Below, in pieces: positions 1-10,692 of a stretch of DNA of 64,000 nucleotides; within the stretch, counting starts at the first letter, position 1; the number at the start of each line of letters is the position of its first letter. Below the pieces are notes generated by a model, which was not told the DNA's origin, searched no databases, and saw nothing but the letters and a program-made list of their open reading frames with translations. The DNA is from Balanoglossus misakiensis. Its lineage: Eukaryota; Hemichordata. Location of the stretch: assembly GCA_040954595.2 (NCBI GenBank), contig CM082577.2, positions 9,176,001-9,240,000 on the forward strand, in the 5' to 3' direction. Made by a program: the position numbers and the translations under genes.

Positions 1-376
1 TTCTGGGATTAAATACCGGGCGCAGCGTTTGGGGGGCTTTTGTTGTGAGAGGAAACGTGGTAAATAGAGTCTGAACTGTTAAGTCTCTTTGACATTTGCT
101 GGTTTTTTTCTTTTCAAGGTAATGTTGAAAAGAAAGAAATTACTTTTGTGTTGGCATGTTAAGTGGAAGGTATATCGGCAAACCATCGTCAGATTCAATC
201 TGTCGAGTAAGACTCAATGCTCAATATTTTTCTATACGGCGGTATGCTATGCGATCTTATGCTATGATGTTTTATGGTGTGAATTGTGTTGGCATCACAC
301 TATACAATTTTATTGGCCAGCAGTGTCTTAGCGGGAAAATGTTGCTTTTCTGACGACACCAATTTTTCATCAACAG

Positions 377-512
377 ATTCGAGCCAGCGACGGAGAGACC
401 CGTGTGCATCGTGGATATCAACCTGCGAGGTTATGAAGTCTCTGAAGTCGTAGAAATTTGCCAAAAAGGGGAGGCTGGACTGTGTCTGGATTCATTGCGG
501 GAATACTATTGA
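377..512 (+). CDS. Terminal coding exon of an unrecognised upstream gene
   Basis: A splice acceptor (ttttcatcaacag) ends at 376 and is followed by an open frame of 45 codons that stops at TGA 510-512. The first base completes a codon split by the intron, so the exon is phase 2. The peptide includes FEPATERPVCIVDINLRGYE and ends in LDSLREYY; its composition and third-base use look coding. I do not recognise the family. The rest of the gene lies left of the window, and 1-376 would be its last intron. The exon is in the same frame as the ORF that starts 63 bp downstream, but TGA and a second stop TAA at 516-518 separate them. The call rests on acceptor quality and frame only. Confidence 0.5.
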
Positions 513-575
513 AAGTAAAAAAATATCTTCGATGATTGTGTTCATGACGTAACTGCCCACTTGCCGACCGACGCC

Positions 576-1346
576 ATGAGTAACCTGAACAAGCCGTCCA
601 GCGCGCCGTCCCGTTTCATAACGAACAAATCGACGGTGACGAAGGACATCAAAGAGTGGGCCGGCTGCGGGAACGAGGATGGCTCCACCCTCATCATCGG
701 CGCCCAGCTGAAGGACAACATCACCGAGCAGAGGATGCTGGAGTCCAAGCTGTACGACCTGTCCAAGGAGCGGTACAAGTTCATCGTCCAGGTGCAGCTG
801 CAGCGCAAGGCGTTCATCGACCGGCAGCAGAGGAAGACCAGCGTCATGAAGGACCTGCTGCGCTGCGTCGACATCTCTGTGCGCAACAAGTCGACCAAGC
901 TGTCGGACAAAGTGCAGGCCTACAGGGGTCTCATAGACGAGCACTACCCTCCCAGGGGCAGGTTCGTCAAGCCGAGGAGGAGCGAGAGCGACGAGGAGGA
1001 CGACGGCCAGCGCGCGCCCTCCTCCAACCTGGAACTGGCCATCAGCCGGGGAGGCAGCCTGCCCCTGTACAAGACCGAATTGAGGCCGTCGCCGTCGCTG
1101 AAACACCCGTCGCCGCAGCCAATCGCCGAGAAGCGAACGGCTCTACCCGCCATTGAAAAGAACCGCCACCTGACCCGAGCAGCTTCTGCGCGACAGTTGA
1201 AATACCGAGCAGTACACGACGACAGATTCGTCAGACTGGAAACGACGCTCTCGCCGCTGTATCGGCCGGGTCTGTCCCTAGACATTAGGAATTTCCTGAA
1301 TCAGCTTATGCCCAGAGAGCCGGAGGAAGTGGAAGTTGCTGAATAA
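576..1346 (+). CDS. Single-exon protein of 256 aa, coiled-coil segment, function unknown
   Basis: This is an uninterrupted GC-rich frame starting at ATG 576 (MSNLNKPSSAPSRF), which I prefer to the upstream TTG at 561. Third codon positions are strongly G/C, unlike the AT-rich flanks, which supports real coding. Residues around 45-90 are charged and helical (NITEQRMLESKLYDLSKERY), with heptad-like spacing that suggests a short coiled coil. The middle holds an acidic patch (ESDEEDD) and Pro/Ser-rich low complexity, and the C-terminus is again charged. No signal peptide or membrane span is visible. A poly(A) signal AATAAA lies at 1397-1402, about 50 bp past the stop. A CRE-like TGACGTAA is at 545-552. 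No family is recognised, so the function is unknown. It could be an independent intronless gene or a second ORF on the upstream transcript. Confidence 0.6.
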   Translation: MSNLNKPSSAPSRFITNKSTVTKDIKEWAGCGNEDGSTLIIGAQLKDNITEQRMLESKLYDLSKERYKFIVQVQLQRKAFIDRQQRKTSVMKDLLRCVDISVRNKSTKLSDKVQAYRGLIDEHYPPRGRFVKPRRSESDEEDDGQRAPSSNLELAISRGGSLPLYKTELRPSPSLKHPSPQPIAEKRTALPAIEKNRHLTRAASARQLKYRAVHDDRFVRLETTLSPLYRPGLSLDIRNFLNQLMPREPEEVEVAE

Positions 1347-1396
1347 GGCATTTGAAGGTTAAAATTAATACTATAGTAATTCCACACGGATGAAGC

Positions 1397-1402
1397 AATA
1401 AA
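1397..1402 (+). terminator. Poly(A) signal AATAAA of the 576-1346 gene
   Basis: A canonical hexamer lies 51 bp after the TAA stop, implying a very short 3' UTR. Confidence 0.5.
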
Positions 1403-4400
1403 CACAATGAAAATGCCAACAATGAAAAGAAAAATCTGCATCCAGAACCAATGATAGCCAATTTCTGAAAAATTACAAGCTTACACATTATGGACGTGGT
1501 TTCCATCTTGCACGCTCAACGACAACTGCCGCACACGGCATGACAGAAACCGTGACGCAGAATCACTACATCCGGGCAACTTTGTGAGCAAAACACAAAC
1601 GACCAAGACCGAGGTTGTAGTCCGGTCGATTTTCGAAACAAGCTTGTACCTGAAAATACCGAAGATTCCAGTTCATTCACGACGAAATTGACTGCTCAAT
1701 TACCTTGACAACGAATGACAACATCGCCATCCTATGTATCCTCAAAGAACATTTTTTTAAACTTCCCAATATCATGATGCAGACTAAAGCTCATGAAGCT
1801 ATACCCACTGAAAGTTATGCACCAGGGACCTATTTGGTCGTGGCATGTTTGGCAGGTGGGAATGACCATTTAAATTCCGTCACTAATCCAGATAATAGTT
1901 GTCTGATTTCCACACGACTCAATTTGGAGTCTGACTATATATTTTTCTCAAAGAAGCACGTTTATTGGAAAACAATTATTGTAAGGAGTGTTCGTTCTCA
2001 GAACACTCCTTACTCCGTTTGTTCAGAACATTCACCCTTCAATATATTCCGTCCACAATAACAAAAAACCGTCCATATTCAGCCGGTAGGCTTTATACAC
2101 ATTTATCCGTGCCTGAAGCCTATATACAGTTACGTGTATATTCAAGTAAAGCCCATGTCCGACTGCTGAGCTATAGTAAACCGATCAGCAATTGTATGCA
2201 CCTGTACAGTGTAATCTCTGTGTTCCAATGTTACGAACAGCTGATTTATAATTAAAAATAATTCTTTCTAAATGTCAAAAGCCATTGTACATAAATTTCA
2301 CATTTGGCTGTTTCTCTCATTTGTCTGTATGTGGTTGAAAAAAACGACTTCCGTTTTGTTTCGTTTTGTTTCGTGTTCACATAGCCAGTACGGGGTCCTT
2401 TGGCCTTGCCCTTTCAATTCACTTCGCTTTTGTAGCGGAGTAGCACGGTATACACATTCATAAGCTGCAGGTGTTGTCTTTATATCTAAATCTTTGAAAA
2501 AGAACACGCAATAAAACCAACTGTCAAATAGGCAGAATTTATTTGTTTATACCGTGAAAACATTTTGAAGGTAATTAAAATTTGAAGAAAAAAAATTAAA
2601 GTGACGTCATCTCGAACGAGAATTATTGTTCAAATCAACGTCATATCAGCAAAAGAAAGTACAAATTATATAATTGTATTGTGCTTCACAATATTTATAT
2701 TGCCAACCGAGGTTACGGGATGTTTTCGTTTTTTTTTCCTGGATGCGTTTTATGATAAGCTTTCTTCTAACAATATTATAAGCACCGTGTGCAAAGGGTA
2801 AAACTACCCCTGTAAGAGTTTAATAAATAAATTTGTGTATAAATAAATGAGATGTATGTAAATAAAATGTGTGTATAGTGTTACTATTTCTTTCTTACGT
2901 TTCCCGTGCTGAAAATATCAAGTTCATATCTTATTGATGTGTCCATAACTACAACTTTTTCGGTGGAAAATGTTGGTCAACTATGGGCCTATAATGGCCA
3001 TGTCAGAATGATAGTAACATCAATAATGTGACAATGATGCTGACGTCATATCGGTCATAAAGTTTATCGGAGGGACGGCGGAAGGACCTTGAAAGACCGT
3101 TCCGAGAGAGCTTGGGACGAACACAGCGCCATCTTTCGGTGAAATATTACAAACGACAGATGATAGAGCTCCCACCACGTGCCTGACTTGATTACGTACT
3201 GAGGGCCTGGGAGTCGTGTGTAGTGAAGTAAACCGAGAACGGTAAGAATACTAGTAAATGGCAAAATAGGCTGAAGTTAAACTGTTCAACACTTGGTACT
3301 TGAAATCTTACAAAATGAAGGAACTCACAAAATATTAATCATATCACAATAAAGTAATCAATAAATTCGACACAAATGCGAAAGACCCTGTCTGTTGGCG
3401 TGATGTCGGTGTTTCTGATTGTAGCGCCTCCACTGGCCAAATCCGTCATACGCTGTCGTATTACAAATTTTCAGGTACAACTTTCGGGTGTAAACAGCGC
3501 CGCCCCTGAGAAATAGTTAACAGTACTTTGTTTTTCCTTCAAGTTGCTTGCCTGGCGTTACCTATGTGTCTGACCTGGCTTGTGGATCGGGATTTTGCAT
3601 ATTGTACCATGTCCTGCCTATTAGCACAGATGTACGTTCCCTCTTGTGTCCGTCAAGACTTACAACCAGTCTCAATACTCCTGTGTAGCTCAGTACATGT
3701 ATATCCATTACCTACAAATCTTCACCGGGGGAGGATACTAAGTTTCGATGGGTCACCAATTTCGCCAAATTATAGCAGGCTAATCAGCCTTGGTATGTAA
3801 TGCTATTGGTGGATGGCTTAATTTTAAGGGGTTACTGACTTCGAGAATTACCCTTCTTATTTTACGACATTATTTCGGTTTCTCCGTGGTGACTCTGTTC
3901 TCACAACAAAAATTTCCATGGGCGGGTATGCGGTTTTGTTCATTGTAGTGTACAGGCCTGTTTTTCAAGCCGAAATTGCGGTGAAATTATCGTATGTTCC
4001 TTTTCTGAACTGTTATTTACGTATTCGCATAGGTTGATAAGCGAAAAACCCACAAAAGTTAGAATTTACTGATTGTTATACAATTTAACCTTTTTATTCG
4101 AATTACGTACACTGTCGGTTACTAGTCGTTATTATCGCCCCCAGTCTAGGTCAAACCACATGGAACACCCTCGGTTTTGAAAGAGTCTTCGACCCTTGTC
4201 GTTTAGTTTTGAAAATTCAGGTGAAATAAATAAGAGATAAAGAAGCGATCAAAAAACGACCATTCTTTGGAACAAAGAGTAAGGTCATATCTTAGTCAAA
4301 ATCTGTTGTTACGAGGGCCGATGTGTACACGCACAATATATATAAGGCATTGTTGTGAGACGTGTTTGCTTTTGCCCATTCAGCGTTCCCTGTACCCCAA

Positions 4401-5980
4401 TGGTACCCCTACGTCAGCCATGACTCTGTTTACAACCCTATTTACGTGGTTCGAATCGGCAATCAGCAGGCGCGAACCGGACAATAGGTGGGATAACAGT
4501 TTGGCGTCAATGACGCACGCCCTAATAAATGGGTTCCCGGTACTTGATGTGTGAGTGTGTCGCTTGTCACTGCTCTGAAGAAGCCATTTGTGGGCAATTA
4601 TGACAACTGTCTGCGAAAGACGCGCGTACTGAAACCCAATTTCGTCCCGCCATCGGCGATTCGCGCGTTTATAGCTCAATTCGTCGTGTTTACCGTCAGT
4701 TATTTTGAAATCTTCATAAAATTCTTAGTACCCCTCGGTCTCAATGGCGGGTCTTGCCGCTGTTGTGAGTTCGAGTGTACTTGAATTGGACGAAATAAAC
4801 ACCGAACAAGCGCCGCCCACTCCGAGTGTCTCTATATTCGAACAAACTGTTCCCTTTCTTGTTATGCTTCAACCGAAACGAGTAATTTGTTGCTTTATTT
4901 TTTCCTGTCAAGATTAAGAATTTTGTCGCGAGTGGTTCCTTTGTCAAATTGAAGGTGCTCGGGGTTAATCCTGCGTTGATGCCGTGCCTTCGCCCTTTTC
5001 ACCCTGAATATTACAGAACCTAGCTGTTTACTATATTCGTGAAAGGTGGGAAACCCTTGCCAAGTTGTAAAAAATGCAATTAAATTTTTGTTGTTAAAGG
5101 AAATGTGTAAAACGCAACGCTTTATGGCTCAGGGGAGTTCTTATACGATTTTCCCCTCCATTTTTGGCTAGATTAGTCGTGTGCATGTTGTTGTTGTTTT
5201 TCCCCTCCACGTTTCGATGAATTAACGGTTTCCTTATCTTTCAGTGAACTCTTTATTGAGACCCGTTTCTTTGTGAGGACAAGAATAGGGAAGCCGGTCA
5301 ACGACTTTTTATTAACTCGCCATGTTATTTTGGAGTGGCTTGTCATAAATTATGCCAGTGATATTATCGGAGTGACTAACATACCTGGAATAGTTCAAAC
5401 TTCCGCGGTGAAGATATTTGGACTGCAGCGAAGTTCGACGATCTCTCGGTGAAGCCCGCCGAGATCAGAAGAAAAACAATGTTCGGTTTTAAAATTAAAC
5501 ACTGAGATGTTAAAGGGAATCGTATTTATGTTTTTCATCTCAATGAAATATGCTCAATGGCCGACAGTTGTCACATTTCAGAACCCTGCAGTATGGGTAT
5601 AACAGTTCGCTGGGGAAACGATATGGTCCAACTGCAGCACGTGCATGATATACATGTAAATGTTAAAAGAAAGTATTCCCAATGATTCTAAAAATGTGAG
5701 TCATTGGTCATGTTTCAGTGAAAAATCCTTGAATCTAACATTTTCAACCTTTTTTATATTACATTTTCGGGTTATTTTTAGTGCGTACTTATCTGTATCT
5801 GGGACGATTGATTTTTTCAAAGCTGGGTTATCGTGATTTTACTGTTACATCATTTCACAGTTTGTCTGCCAGCATAAAAATCGATATCTTTATCGATGGG
5901 AATGCGCCCCACATTTCCAATGTCCACGATCCAATTTGCATAAATCGATTTTCCGTCTCGTGTGACAAACTTTGGAACTT
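1403..5980. other. Non-coding, AT-rich spacer
   Basis: I see no exon-like frame here. Short frames lack codon bias and splice support. The one structured element is the hairpin at 1981-2013, listed separately. Confidence 0.5.
1981..2013. repeat. Perfect 13-bp stem-loop
   Basis: The arm gtaaggagtgttc (1981-1993) pairs exactly with gaacactccttac (2001-2013) across a 7-nt loop. It does not match the histone 3'-end stem-loop. Whether it is transcribed is unknown; it lies about 580 bp beyond the poly(A) signal of the preceding gene. Confidence 0.6.
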
Positions 5981-5990
5981 GTGTGGGAAC

Positions 5991-6449
5991 TAGTCTCGGT
6001 TACCCAGACGCCTTTGCTTCTTCCGATGCTCTCCAGAAAAAGGGTCTGGGGAAATGCTATTGAAAGCTTTGTAAAACAAAATGGCCGATGTCAGGATTTT
6101 GATCATCGCCTGATTGGCTGAGCTGTCAGTATGACCCGGGTCACTGACTCTCGACAATGTGTGATTATTTGTCGTATCTTCATATCAAGAGACCGGTACT
6201 TGTTGGTTGATGCGAATGGCAAAATGCGTCCTCTGTTAGCATTGTTGGAGAAATTATATGAAATATCTTTGGTAGACGATTGTCGAAACTATTGCAATGA
6301 CCCGGGTCATACTGACAGCTCAGCCAATCAGGCGATGATCAAAATCCTGACATCGGCCATTTTGTTTTACAAAGCTTTCAATAGCATTTCCCCAGACCCT
6401 TTTCTGGAGAGCATCGGAAGAAGCAAAGGCGTCTGGGTAACCGAGACTA
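5991..6449. mobile_element. Foldback MITE with ~152-bp terminal inverted repeats and a target-site duplication
   Basis: The left arm 5991-6143 and right arm 6298-6449 are reverse complements along their whole length. The only difference I find is one A in an A-run (five on the left, four on the right). The ends read TAGTCTCGGTTACCCAGACG and its complement. The direct repeat GTGTGGGAAC flanks the element at 5981-5990 and 6450-6459 and looks like a target-site duplication. Ten bp would fit a Mutator-like element; moving the border by one base gives an 8-bp duplication and a CTAG end, which would fit hAT. The 154-bp centre has no long ORF, so the element is non-autonomous. The near identity of the arms suggests recent insertion or arm homogenisation. 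Confidence 0.9.
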
Positions 6450-6459
6450 GTGTGGGAAC

Positions 6460-8760
6460 AAGAGCTCAGAATCCTCGACGGCACACGTGATTTTTAACCG
6501 TTCCAAAGTCCTTGTACACGTAGTAGTAATTTTCTGTCACTGATCCTTCCTGGACCTGTCGGAAAAATTGCGTAGTGATCTTTAAGTGGTTTCCTGTGAC
6601 TTGGACCGCACTGCCGCTGAAAACGATCAAGAAGAAAATGCCCCCCCCCCCGCTGATGTGTACAAAAGAACGCGAGAAGGAAAAACAAAATTAACAACAA
6701 AAATCACCGAAAACATTCAAACATCTCGCCAGGGGGGATCGCACGACGAAAATAAAGACAATTTGTTTCTTGTTTTTGATAGCGACATAATGGGGGACCC
6801 CACTCAAACTGATCGTCAATCACCTTTGGCCGACTGAATGCGCGTGAAAGGATAAGAAGCACATCATCGCTCAGAGGGGGATCTTCTGCTTCTGTAGACA
6901 GGAAGCCATGCATGATATTCGGGTTTCCTACGCATTATCATCAGAGAGATTTTTAAGACCCACTTTCGTGTATAAAAAACACGAGAAATCTTTTATTGTC
7001 ATTCTTTTGTGACGGAAAAAAGTCAACGCGATGCACACTCAAATTAATCAAGTCCTACCAAGTCATACACAGGGTTCGGTCGCAGAGGTTAATCTACATT
7101 GATCCGGATGGTTAAACTATAGACAGGGTTTTTAATGCCTATGGTTAATTTATTTTTAAACTATCAACTATTTTTTTCTGTTTTAAAGAGTGTGGTTAGG
7201 TTGAAACCTTACATCATAACGGTGATCGTGAGCAGAATGACGAGTCCGGATATACACGAACACCATGATACAGTACGTGACAAAATAAAGGTGTCCACGA
7301 AAAGTAAACGCTTTAATTTTTTTCTCCTTTTGAGAAAATGAGCCCTATATCAGCGTATCCTGGCGCATGGTGGACGTTGCCCCGGACGGTCGCTACACTT
7401 AAAACTTACGGTTCTCCGAATACGCTACAATTTGATACGCGTAAAGATACCTTTTTCCGGTTGTGGAAGTCACGAGAGTCAATACAGCGCGAGCCGTTAC
7501 CGGCCTCCGGTGGCTGTTATTTTAGAGTGGCTCTATTATTATACTCCTTTACTAGAATGACATCATATTTGAACACGATCTCACGGCTGACGTCACAAAT
7601 TAGCGAGCTGAATGCACTGTCGAAAACGCAGCGGGTATCATCTTTCTTTCTTTTTCCGTTTTTTGCTTGATTGCATCTTGGGAAACAAATAGGTCGCCAA
7701 AGCAGCTATAGAGTCATCAGGTCAACGGTCGTTTAATGAAGGAGGGAGATTTTCTCTTGTCAATCTCTTCGCGCAAACCTTCTTTAAGATTCGGAGATTT
7801 GGCACGGTTGCCGTCATGGTATTTTAATAGGTTTGGTGGCCTCAGAAATACTGTTATATAAATGAAAACGTCCTTGGCAAGCCGCCGTGTGCGTCGACCG
7901 TCAGAGAACTATTGATCCACAGAAATTCTATTCTCGCCCCTAAGTCATGCTTCAGTTGCACCCCAATATAAACGTTGCATAAATAGTTATGAATCGCAGA
8001 GGGGAACCTTTGCGCAAGGTGATAGTTCTGGGCCGGAATGTTATTGCTAGAATATTTTTGCAGGTGTGAGATAAGGCCACGCGTCGCTTTTGTCGGGGGA
8101 GTCTGGGTAAATACCGTCTCCAGCAATCAACAAGTGTCTGTATAAACACGTGAAATCTCATTCAGCTATGAAAGTGGGGTGTGAGGGAAAAAATGCACGG
8201 GTGACTGACCTAACGGTAAGGCAAATTGGATATCGGCGGTAAGACGAGACGGCGTCGCTCACGTGATGCCCGGCTCGCATATAGCCGGTTCGGATCGGTA
8301 TGTGGGTACATGCGGACGACGTCGGATATTACGAAACGCCGTCCATTTTGTAGATTTACCCTTAGGCCCACTATCAACATTGTTTAAAACATTAAATGGT
8401 ACACCTCGCAAATAATCGCACAACATGGCGGTAATAATAACAATATCGAAGTCTAATTGTCATATTTGTGTCACGCCTACCTATTCAAATTGAAGCCAAT
8501 ATCAATCATGGCGACAATCGTGGTTTTATCATTTCCATGACAACTGTTCATTTTTTACCGTCTACTTTTGAACTCCGCGTGATGAGGCTCTCTGGGTCAA
8601 TGAAGAGTTGCTGTGTTTGGCTTGCTTGTTCGCTCGCCAAAATGAGAATTTCAAAATATCGTTTTCGGAAAGACAGTTTGCAAGATTATACGCGTTTGCG
8701 GCACGTGAACAACGGTGAGATATATATTTCACAAGTGGCTCTGTTGACATAAAGGATTTT
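6460..8760. other. Non-coding spacer
   Basis: No exon-like frame or RNA gene is seen. A C10 run lies near 6641. No transposon termini besides the foldback element were found. Confidence 0.4.
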
Positions 8761-9070
8761 ATTCACTGCGTTTATCGCGCGGCGGGGAAGGGTTCCTCCC
8801 ACAATGCCGTTCGCGCGAGTTGACAATCCAACCCAGCGTTCAATTCATTGTCATGGAAACCGTCAGTTTTTCCTGTTGACGAGAGAGAGCGAGGGGGGTC
8901 AGCCAAGTAAAGTCGGGGAGTGGGTTGTACCCTCGGACGTCGGACACCACGACGTATGCCGTGCATTGTTCGCGGACTTATTCACCGTGACGCCGCCGTC
9001 GGGCTTTTGTTGTGCGGAGCAGTTCGGGGAATGATAAACACGCGCATTGAATTGGCAGTCGGTGGCTGAG

Positions 9071-9080
9071 TATATAAAAG
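9071..9080 (+). promoter_or_regulatory. TATA box of the ankyrin-repeat gene
   Basis: TATATAAAAG followed by a G/C-rich stretch is a textbook core TATA element. An initiator-like TCAGTT lies about 30 bp downstream (near 9106), which puts the likely start site about 115 bp before the chosen ATG at 9223. Confidence 0.7.
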
Positions 9081-9222
9081 GGGGCGACCTTATACCAACC
9101 ACTCTTCAGTTGCCCGGGATAGCCACTCGGTATTAGCATGTATGTGTAAACGACACCGACATATCAAGCGATTTACTCTACAGACAACAAAAACCCCACA
9201 GTTTACAGCAAGGGACACTATC

Positions 9223-10692
9223 ATGGCTGGTCGACTATTCGAGGCGGTGTCCGAAGCTCGCTTCCCCGACGTCCGACTCCTGCTGAACCTCAGCGTCAAC
9301 GTGAACTGCAGAAACTCGTCGGGGCAGACGCCCATCATGACGGCGTTGTTTATCGAGGACGAGCAGAACAGAGATAGGATGTTCCGCTACTTGCTGCGGC
9401 GCGGCGCCGACGTGCTGGCCGAAGACAACAGCGGGAGGACCGCGTTCCTGTACGCCTGTCAGAAGAGGCGGACCAAGCAGGCGCACCGCATTCTGAACTC
9501 GGTCGGTGCCGGCAGCGTGAACTTAAATTGCCGCGACGTGGACGGCACCACCCCGCTGCTGTACGCTGTGAAAACTAACAATATAGACTTGGTCAAGTTG
9601 CTCGTGCAGTTGTTAACGTACTATCATCTCAGTGTTGACGTCCCGGATCGGGACGGATGCACGCCTCTCATTCTAGCGCGTAAATTGGAACTGGCCGAAG
9701 TAGGCGACTTTCTTTACAAAGAAGGCAAGGCGAACCCGCACATAGCCGACGACAAGGAACACCTGAACGCTTACGAATGGGCCGAATATGCCAAGGAAAG
9801 GAGGGAAGTGGACGAGAAGGAACGGAAAAGGGTGCAGAATTTGATATTCCCACCCGTCACCCGCATTCGAAGGAAAAAGCTAAGACCGCGGGCGATTCGT
9901 CCGATTCACGGCCTGAAGTCGTCGCCACCCCACTCCGTGAGAGACGATTCCGAAGTGACGAGTTACTCGGCCCCGGACGTGCTGAGCGGAATGTCGACTA
10001 CGAGATCTTCCTCGTCCAGTCTGGGTACGTACCGGCGGAGGGGCTCGCTGACGTCGTCGCTGCCGCTCATCACGGACAAGCGGCCGCTGAACAAATCGAT
10101 AGACTCGGCACTGACTCTGTTGGAGATGGCATCCATACACGGAGACCATATGGAGCACGTTGACCATTTTGTGAGCAGCCAGCCGGACTGGAACAAGCAC
10201 AGAACCCATTACCACCACCACCAACACCACCACCACCGCGCCAACGAAGGTGGGGACTTGACTTTATTCAACAGGTTGTTCTCGGTGTACGCCGAGCAGC
10301 AGACCGACTCCTACCGCAAAGTTGCCAAAATCGCGAGGCCCAAAACGCCGCCCAAGGCGGCGTCGGGCAAGAAGAAAGTGTCGTCGCTGGCCATCGTCTT
10401 CGGCAGGGACAAGGAACACCAGCGACAGCAGCGGCTGGCCGCGCGCAAGGGCAGACGAGGGGGAAAGAACGGCGAGAGAGACTCGAGGGCGGACGTCAAA
10501 TCCAAGCGCTCGCGCGAGTCGAAGAAGGGCGACGGAGCGGGCTTCGACAGGAAACTGGCCATCATCACCGAAGACACGGAGGAATCAATCAACAGAGACT
10601 CGAGGAGACGCTCGACGCACAAGAAACTGAGCGCCGCAGCCACGCTGGAGAACAAGCGCATACCAAAAGTAGTGATGGCACAAAGCAATTAA
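9223..10692 (+). CDS. Intronless ankyrin-repeat protein, 489 aa, with basic disordered tail
   Basis: The N-terminal third (about residues 1-175) contains four to five ankyrin repeats, with recognisable cores such as NSSGQTPIMTAL, NSGRTAFLYACQ, DVDGTTPLLYAVKTNNIDLV and DRDGCTPLILARKLELAEV. This fold binds protein partners. After it comes a helical charged stretch (EWAEYAKERREVDEKERKRV). A long Ser/Arg/Lys-rich, presumably disordered region follows, with a His tract near residues 326-339 and several basic clusters that could act as nuclear signals. ATG 9223 (context atcATGG) starts directly at the repeat domain; an in-frame ATG at 9142 would add 27 residues. The gene has no introns, a TATA box at 9071 and a possible AATAAA at about 11292. 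The layout recalls vertebrate ANKRD34-type proteins, but that assignment is only a suggestion. Confidence 0.85.
   Translation: MAGRLFEAVSEARFPDVRLLLNLSVNVNCRNSSGQTPIMTALFIEDEQNRDRMFRYLLRRGADVLAEDNSGRTAFLYACQKRRTKQAHRILNSVGAGSVNLNCRDVDGTTPLLYAVKTNNIDLVKLLVQLLTYYHLSVDVPDRDGCTPLILARKLELAEVGDFLYKEGKANPHIADDKEHLNAYEWAEYAKERREVDEKERKRVQNLIFPPVTRIRRKKLRPRAIRPIHGLKSSPPHSVRDDSEVTSYSAPDVLSGMSTTRSSSSSLGTYRRRGSLTSSLPLITDKRPLNKSIDSALTLLEMASIHGDHMEHVDHFVSSQPDWNKHRTHYHHHQHHHHRANEGGDLTLFNRLFSVYAEQQTDSYRKVAKIARPKTPPKAASGKKKVSSLAIVFGRDKEHQRQQRLAARKGRRGGKNGERDSRADVKSKRSRESKKGDGAGFDRKLAIITEDTEESINRDSRRRSTHKKLSAAATLENKRIPKVVMAQSN

Noticed and set aside
4440-4465. tRNA B-box-like ggttcgaatcgg
   Set aside because: No A-box or cloverleaf can be drawn around it.
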